From contig JAQJVL010000742.1 of NCBI GenBank assembly GCA_035578905.1, positions 231,001 through 295,000 of the forward strand: a DNA stretch of 64,000 bases. Reading direction: 5' to 3'. Positions 57,265 to 64,000 of this stretch are shown here, piece after piece. The position numbers and the translations under genes are program-made. Position 1 is the first letter of the stretch, and each line of letters begins with the position of its first letter. A model generated the notes under the pieces. The model was not told the DNA's origin. It ran no database searches and saw nothing but the letters and a program-made list of their open reading frames with translations. This stretch comes from Stictocephala bisonia. Taxonomy: Eukaryota; Arthropoda; Insecta; Hemiptera; Membracidae.

Positions 57265-58025
57265 GGCTGCCTCGGCAGCCCTCTGTCAGTCTATGACTGC
57301 ACACAACATCGACCTGGCCTTGATTCAACAACCTTGGTTACACAAGGGCAGAATTGCAGGACTGGCCGATGCAAAAGGTAAGATAATTTCCTATTGTTTC
57401 TCCAATAATGCTAGGACTTGTATCTTAGTACGCAATGGTATGGAAGTATTTCCCCTGTTTGATTTCTGTTCCAGGGACATCACGACAGTGAGAATTACAC
57501 TGAGCACTGAGGAAGGGCATAGGGAGTTCATCGTCAGCTCTGTGTACCTTCCCTATGATGCTCAGGATCCACCTCCTTCCAGGGAACTAGAAGCCCTGGT
57601 TGAGAAACAATCCATTGGTGGGCGGCACCTTCTGGTCAGCTGCGATGCCAATGCACATCATGAAGCATGGGGATCATCTGACTCCAACAGGAGGGGTGAG
57701 TACCTATTAAACTTCATAGTAAATTATGATTTATTTATACTAAATCGGGGCAACGAACCCACATTTAGAAACAGAGTTAGAGCAGAAGTCATAGACCTGA
57801 CCCTTTGCAATGCGGTCACTCTAGGCCTCATTGACAACTGGCGGGTCTCTGACGAACCTTCTCTTTCTGATCATCTGTACATTTGCTTTGATATCAAGGC
57901 TAAAATGTCAGCCCTTTCCTCTCCTCACCGAAATCTAAGGCGGACGGACTGGGAGTCCTATGCTGTGGAGCTCTTGGCCATTGCGGGATTGGGTCCCGGG
58001 GGGGGGGGGGGGGTAGAGTACGAAT
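57227..58025 (+). pseudogene. Retrotransposon ORF2, endonuclease part
   Basis: Starts ATG 57227 inside the end of ORF1. The EEP-type endonuclease shows VIQANLHHGRAAS, IDLALIQQPW, FIVSSVYLPY, LLVSCDANAHHEAWGSSDSN, EVIDLTLCN and EPSLSDHLYI, that is, the Asn, Glu-position, Asp-x-Asn and Ser-Asp-His blocks. The usual Glu of the L-I-Q-E-P motif is Gln here (IQQPW), as in several members of the R1/LOA group. A 16-G run at 57998-58013 breaks the frame; this may be sequencing noise or a true slip. Confidence 0.85.
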
Positions 58026-59702
58026 AAGGTCTGTCGTGGAATTAGAGCAGGCGGCATCCTGCTTACAGGACGCGATCCTCGAAAGTTACCACGACAACTT
58101 TTTCAAACACACATTTCAAACACACCGCCTAGACCAAAAATCGGGTGGTGGTCAAAATCCCTGGAAGCTAAGAAAAGGCGCGTTAGGATGCTTTTTAACC
58201 GCTCTAAGGTGGCCAATTGTCGGGAAGAGTATCGTTTAGCTCTTAACGACTACAATAATTCATCCATTCGTGATGCCAAGAAGGCTTCATGGCAAACCTT
58301 TTGTAGGGGCATTGACTCCATCAAAGAGGCAGCCAGAATCCAGAAAATCTTGGCTAGCGAACCTATCAACCCCATGGGCAGTCTTAGAACCAGCTCAGGG
58401 GAACTGACAACTTTACCTGGCGAAACGCTCAAGCTCCTTCTGGAGTGTCACTTCCCAGGGAATCTCGTTGACGAAGCTCTGGAAGTCTCTGGCCCTCGAG
58501 AGATTAGCCCTATACCTAGGGCAACTGGAGAGGACTGGAGGCAAGCTAGACGCATAGTCACCGTTTCCAAAGTTAAATGGGCAATCGACAAGTTCAGCCC
58601 ATTTAAATCGCCAGGAGGCGACGGCATCTTCCCCGCACTGTTGCAGAAGGGCCCACCGAACCTCCACTTTCTACTTTGCGAAATCTTCAGAGTGAGCCTT
58701 GCCTTCGGGTATATTCCTCAGTCCTGGAGAGTCAGCAAAGTAGTTTTTATTCCTAAGCGGGGTCGTGGCGACTACACAAACGCCAAATCCTTTAGGCCAA
58801 TTAGTCTTTCCTCGTTTCTGGTGAAGACCATGGAGAGACTCGTAGAATTTTACATTCGAGAAGGGGCGCTTAAAGACTCCCCTTTACATCGAAATCAACA
58901 TGCATATCTCCCGGGGAAGTCTTGTGAGTCTGCCCTCCATTGTTTGGTCAGACACCTTGAACATTCCCTGGTGAATAAAGAAATCGCTCTAGGAGCCTTT
59001 TTGGATATTGAGGGGTCATTCAACAACACCTCATATCAGTCAATTATTCGTGCTCTGGGACAACGTGGTGTAGAGCCTACCATTTGTAGGTGGGTCGACC
59101 ACATGTTACGGGGCAGAAGAATTCAATCAACCCTTCTAAGTGAGGTGGTGGAGATTTCTGCGAGCCGGGGATGCCCGCAGGGGGGAGTTCTTTCACCCCT
59201 CCTGTGGGACCTGGTGGTGGATGATCTCCTAGTCAGCCTCACGGAAAAGGGCATTTTCATACAGAGCTATGCGGATGATCTCGTCCTACTAGTCCGTGGC
59301 AAGTACCAGGGCACTGTTACGGACATCATGAACGACAGTCTGGTAGCAGTGAACTCCTGGTGCGCAAGAGAAGGGCTTGCAATAAACCCTTCCAAGACAG
59401 TAATAGTTCCCTTCACCAGGAAAAGGGTTCAGGGCTCCTTCAGAGGCCTGGCCCTTGGTGGGGTGTCTCTGCCTGTTTCATCGTCGGTTAAGTATATGGG
59501 AGTAATCCTTGATCAGAAACTGACATGGAACTTGCATCTGGATAAAGTCATCCGCAGAGCTAAGTGGTCCTTTGTGACCACTAGGCGCTGCGTGGGCTCC
59601 ACATGGGGCCTGTCACCCCATGTCTGCCACTGGCTTTACACAGCGGTCATCAGACCACAAATTACTTACGGGGCTTTGATCTGGTGGCCTAAGGTCCATT
59701 AG
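58026..59702 (+). pseudogene. Retrotransposon ORF2, reverse transcriptase part
   Basis: After the G run the frame changes, and changes again near 58140, then runs open from 58188. Motifs: KSPGGDGIFPALLQKG, SWRVSKVVFIPK, SFRPISLSSFLVKTMERLVE, HAYLPGKSCESALH, GAFLDIEGSFNNTSY (first catalytic Asp), SRGCPQGGVLSPLLWDLVVD and SYADDLVLLVRG with the YADD box, then SVKYMGVILDQKLTW. All catalytic Asp residues remain. A TAG at 59700-59702, probably a former Gln codon, stops it before RNase H. The enzyme copies element RNA at the nicked target. Confidence 0.88.
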
Positions 59703-60894
59703 GTAACAGTCCGGGGTAGGCTTTCCAGCCTACAAAGACTTGCCTGCATGTGCATGACAGGGGCCTTTAGGTCGACCCCTTCTATTGCACGGGAGGCTCT
59801 TCTCAACCTGCCGCCCCTTGATCTCTTCATTATTGGGGAGGCTCGGGCGGCGGCTTATAGGCTTCAGCTAACTGGCCACTGGAGGGGTTCCTGCACAGGT
59901 CACTCCTCAGTGGCCAATCTAGTAAACGACGAGGTACTCTCAATGAAGTCTGACTTCATTGGGACTAAGCTCCTTTTCACTAGACCCTATACTGTGGACT
60001 TCAGGTCGAGGGAGTACTGGGACGGTGTTAGTAGCCCGGTTTCTTCTCACGACCGAATTGTATGGTTCACAGACGGGTCTAGAATGGGCAACAGAGCTGG
60101 ATTTGGCGTCTATACTGGCGACCCTAGGACCAACGCTAGCGCGAGCCTGGGAGCATATGGCACCGTCTTCCAAGCTGAAGTCACCGCAATCCTTCATTGT
60201 GCCGCCCAGGCGGTCGAAAGACGGGGTTTGTGGGAAATATATCCGCATCCTCTCAGACAGTCAGGCGGCCCTAGGGGCTCTGGACTCCTGGAAGGTCTCG
60301 TCTGGTCTAGTCTGGGAATGCGTGGAGACCCTCAGTGTCCTGGAATCAAGAAACCAGGTCACGCTGGAATGGATCCCAGGACACAGGGGACTAGAAGGCA
60401 ACGAGCAGGCCGATGCCTTGGCTAGGGAGGGGGCTCTCAAGCCCTTCATTGGTCCTGAGCCGGCCTGCGGCGTTTCGATTACAGCTGCCAAAGCAGTAAT
60501 TAAAAACTGGGTCAGCGCCAGACATCTGGAAAGATGGCGGCGGTTTCCAGGGCAAAGACTCGGCAAGGTTCTTGTCAAGAATCCCTCCCAGAAGCTGACA
60601 AATTCACTTCTTGGATTAAGCAAATCGCACGTTAGGCTGGTGGTGGGACTCATCACCGGCCACGGCAAATTCCGGAGGCATTTAAGAACGGTGGGACTCT
60701 TTGCGGAGGATCCCATCTGTCGCCTCTGTGGGGAGGACGAAGAGTCGGCAGAACACATTGTCCTGGAGTGTGAGGCTCTTGGTGCCAGAAGAAGAGCACT
60801 CTTTGAAAGCTCACCTCTGGGACAGTTGGAAATTACCAATCTAGTGAAGAAGCTCCTTGACTTGGTCAAGGGCAGCCAGCTTTACGACGATTAG
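59703..60894 (+). pseudogene. Retrotransposon ORF2, RNase H and Cys/His C-terminus
   Basis: Same frame as the reverse transcriptase until a frameshift near 60230. RNase H: IVWFTDGSRMGNRAGFGVY (first Asp), FQAEVTAILHC (Glu), then in the shifted frame RILSDSQAALGAL (Asp) and WIPGHRGLEGNEQADALA (last Asp). The end carries CRLCGEDEESAEHIVLEC, a C-x2-C-x7-H-x4-C site typical of the C-terminus in this type of element. All four acidic RNase H residues are kept although the frame is broken. Stop TAG at 60892-60894. Confidence 0.85.
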
Positions 60895-60990
60895 GCACCG
60901 GGATTGGCACAAAAAGCCTTAGGCTTCGTTGCAAGGGTTGGCTGGACCAACTATTTATCCCCTTTTAAACTAAACTAAACTAAACTAAAC

Positions 60991-61237
60991 ATTGACAAAA
61001 GGTAATCCTTAACACTATAATATTCCTCGTCCACTCAACATTGACAAAAGGTAATCCTTAACACTATAATATTCCTCGTCCACTCAACATTGACAAAAGG
61101 TAATCCTTAACATTATAATATTCCTCGTCCACTCAACATTGACAAAAGGTAATCCTTAACACTATAATATTCCTCGTCCACTCAACATTGACAAAAGGTA
61201 ATCCTTAACACTATAATATTCCTCGTCCACTCAACAT
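60991..61237 (+). repeat. 49-bp satellite, continuation (5 copies)
   Basis: Five further units of the satellite at 52653-55639, starting in register with the target duplication of the retrotransposon. Confidence 0.95.
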
Positions 61238-62600
61238 TCTTTTTTGCTTAAATTTAAACTTTTCAAACGAAGGACCTCATTGATAGAACTGTTTATGTTT
61301 ATAAACATCTACGAAATAGAGTTAAACAATAACTGAGAAATTCAAGAGCTAGGTACATAAATACATATTTCACTGAAAATAAATCAATCTGTTTTTCAAC
61401 TCCCCAGAATTCCACGGGGTTGAAAATAATTTCATTGAGTTTTTTATATTCGATTTACAGGGGTACACGTTAAAACAAATTTAAAATAAAAAACAAAACA
61501 CAATAAAAGCCGATGTAGTAAGCCATCTGCTTTCTAGACATTTGAGACGGGTGCTATGAAATACCCTGTATTTAATAAAAGTCGAGCCTAGAATTATTTA
61601 TTACTTTACTCTATAAAGTGAATATAATTAAATAAGTACTAACAAAATATAAGTATTAATTTAACTTTGCTGGGGTGCTGAAATTTACAATCTACGCAAG
61701 ATGTAAATATTTTATTGACGTTCTTAAAATTTTACTCAAGAATAAAATACTCGTCTCATACTTTGGGAAATCTGCTTTAATACTTAACATTGTCGGGGGG
61801 CACTAGCCACACCTTGTAAAATTAAAATTTCTGAATTTATCACTTATAAAAAATGTTTAATTGGATAACATTTTAGATGCTTGATTACTAGCATTATCTT
61901 ACATCGATGCATTTGGAAGTAAATTGTTCCTAAAAGTACAATTAAGTACATGTCTACTAACAATGCACTTAGATCTTATTAATTTCACTTGTCAATTTTA
62001 AGTCTTATTTTAGTAAAATATAAATAAACAATAAAATAAATAAACAAAACCTTAAATTTGCATCCATTAGCTATTACTCTGCCAGTCATTAAATCAATAT
62101 CGTACTAACCCTGATATTAGCTGGTCTATTATAATATCAAACTCACCTATATAATATCAAATTTAAATTTTTTAAGTTGAACCCTTATAAATAAAATCTT
62201 TAAGTGGATAACATTTTGGATGACGATCTAAAACGCTGGCAGTGACCAGTTATACATAAAAAACTTATATTTTTTTCAACCAATAATTAAAAACAAGAAG
62301 TAGTTACATTTGTAATAACATTGTGATTAAAACGTTACACTGTTATTTGCTTTAAGAAACTAACGGTTTAGGAATTTAAATTATTTCAATATACAAGGTT
62401 GCCATTGAAAAAAATGTGTATATTATTTTTGTGTATTATTTGCCATTAAAAAAACAATATAAAATAATTTTTGCATTTTATTAGCAGTTTGTGTATTGAG
62501 ATTGGGTTTACTTTTAGACATGTATAAATAGATTTGTAACCCAATCATGAGATTCTTGCTCACGATACCCACAGCCTATAAATACAATCTATTTAAAAAG
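61238..62600. other. AT-rich stretch, no gene seen
   Basis: No coding region, RNA or repeat recognised. Confidence 0.45.
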
Positions 62601-64000
62601 AAATAAATAAAATAAATATATTTATTCCTATTTATAAATTATAATATTTATTAATTATTATTTTCAAGTAATTAACTGGCCATGGTTACCAGTATTTGTG
62701 GCCAGTTTTCAACAGAAAAATAACAAACTAAAAATATTTTTCAGTCCAGCAGCCAGAGCAGAAACATTATTATTTACAGCTTCCTGCAGTATATTCAAAT
62801 ATAAATTAAATTAAAATCCATCGGTTTATATGCTTAAAATGTAGTCACAGAACAACAATACATCAATCAATAAGTACTAATGGTTAAATATACATAATAT
62901 ACACAGCATTACACTATAAATAACAAAACTGCTATTGAATCTTCAGAAGAAACAAAAAAGGATTTATTTTGTGATATAATGAATAAGACCTGTATTAAGT
63001 ATGGTAAATAACTAGGTTTGAAGATATATACAAAATTCTCTTAAATTGCCACTCTTCATAATATGTATTTGGAGCTGGTTAAAAAAGTATTGTCCAAGAT
63101 ATATGAAAGATCGTTTAAAAATAGATTTTTAAATTTTCGTTTGGTAACAATTCTCTGATTATTGCTTCTAGTGTTGTAGTGAATTCCAGTTGAGCCTCGA
63201 TTTCCACTCCTATGTAGAACAATCGCAGAATCTTAAAGATGAATAGATATTGAATTGGTAAAATGTTTAAATCTTTGTATAATAGAAATGATGATTGACA
63301 CCTGTTTTGTTTTATTATAATGTGAATGAATTTATTTTGGGATCTACTTACTGCACAAACTGTTGTTTTGTAAGCTACGCCTCAAGATACAATCCCATAC
63401 TAAAGACGAAAGTGCACTAGCCCATATATAATGTTCTTAATAGATGTACATTGCAAAAGTTTTTCAAGAAATAGAATTTTCTTAGACTGTTTCTAGTCTG
63501 AGATAAGACATAGGATATATGTTTTCCACGTCATTTTTTCATTGAAAAAAACTTTAAAGTATTTAATGTCTAAAACCCTCTCAATTGCACTACATGTGCA
63601 TGACAGTATTTCAGGACAATTATTCATATGGTATATTACAGGGATTAAGTTCAGTGTTGCTAAAATTAAAGTTAACTAATTTGGGTTTGGAAATATATAA
63701 TATCACATTATTAGTTTTACACAAATTTTTAAGGATATTAAGGTCAGTTTTAATATTTGTCAGCAAAGCCTCTTCACTTTTGTTAGAGAATAATATTGCC
63801 AAATCATCAGCAAAAGCATTTATCCGACCTGCAAAAGGTTCATTAAGCAATTCATTGATGAATATTATAAATACATTTGCTGATAAGACTCCTGGGGAAC
63901 GCCAATTTTCACTGGGGTTGATTGATGTAATTACCTATTTTAACACTATGTACTCTTCCAGTGAAAATACTCATAAACCAATCCAAGACCACACTTCTAA
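62600..64000 (-). pseudogene. Non-LTR reverse transcriptase remnant, cut by the window edge
   Basis: Minus strand. Near 63900-63840 the text SPGVLSANVFIIFINELLN is followed by RINAFADDLAILFSNKSEEA, that is, motif B to the ADD catalytic box (FADD). Further on, KKMTWKTYI-like text, YGLVHFRL and YGIVS, KTTVCAV and LNILPIQYLFIFKILRLFY appear in changing frames over 63600-63130, the usual order at the C-terminal side of Jockey/CR1-type reverse transcriptases. It ends in AT-rich sequence near 62600. The rest lies beyond 64000. Frameshifts and stops are many. Confidence 0.7.

Larger units (their letters stand above)
55640..60990 (+). mobile_element. Non-LTR retrotransposon, near full length, in the 49-bp satellite
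   Basis: A 5.35-kb element with 5' UTR, ORF1, ORF2 (endonuclease, reverse transcriptase, RNase H, Cys/His end) and a 3' tail of five TAAAC repeats (60966-60990). The satellite text ATTGACAAA stands on both sides (55631-55639 and 60991-60999), a target duplication of 9 bp, or 12 if the shared AAC is counted. The DDIEG-like core, the RNase H and the zinc end suggest the LOA/I/R1 part of the tree, with LOA my first choice. It is GC-rich compared with its surroundings. Four lesions in ORF2 make it inactive. Confidence 0.9.

Noticed and set aside
1..64000. tRNA, rRNA, or bacterial promoters and terminators
   Set aside because: None seen by eye; the sequence is eukaryotic, and hairpins noted here have transposon or chance explanations.

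Overview
The window is eukaryotic nuclear DNA, AT-rich and packed with repeats. It looks like an arthropod, almost certainly an insect; Hemiptera is a guess from the mix of transposons. Its only host gene I recognise is a G-protein coupled receptor of the adipokinetic hormone / AKH-corazonin-related peptide / corazonin receptor group (GnRH-receptor superfamily). The gene lies on the minus strand, spans at least 11653-51798, and has six coding exons that I could place with matching splice phases: A 51448-51798, B 48409-48636, C 43707-43911, D 28523-28697, E 14316-14503 and F from 11789 down. They give at least 427 residues with all seven membrane helices, DRY, CWTPY and NPLVY. No start codon was found; it should lie in an exon upstream of A.

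The most unusual feature is that three of the six exons have each seeded a local tandem repeat. Exon D (helix 6) lies at the edge of about 60 degenerate copies of itself (22092-28522 and 14890-15922, period about 123-130 bp). Nearly every copy keeps a strong splice donor but carries a stop at one of three neighbouring codons of the W-C-W-T-P-Y motif. Exon F (C-terminal tail) is repeated nine times at a 124-bp period. Part of exon C with its acceptor is repeated four times at a 160-bp period.

The introns and flanks are filled by mobile elements. 1-10 kb: a decayed non-LTR retrotransposon split by a decayed Helitron that carries OTU, Rep and PIF1-helicase regions. 15.9-22.1 kb: a 6.2-kb insertion with 32-bp terminal inverted repeats that cuts the exon-D array in two. 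31.1-35.2 kb: a PIF/Harbinger element with a transposase and a MADF/BESS gene on opposite strands and interlocked introns. 36.2-40.9 kb: a nest of a 233-bp-arm palindromic element, a piggyBac and a Tc1/mariner-like element. 42.4-43.3 kb: a piggyBac-like MITE with TTGA flanks. 52.7-61.2 kb: a 49-bp satellite interrupted by a nearly full-length non-LTR retrotransposon (ORF1, endonuclease, reverse transcriptase, RNase H). 62.6-64 kb: another reverse transcriptase remnant.

All transposon coding regions carry stops or frameshifts, so none looks able to move by itself. No rRNA, tRNA or CRISPR array was seen.
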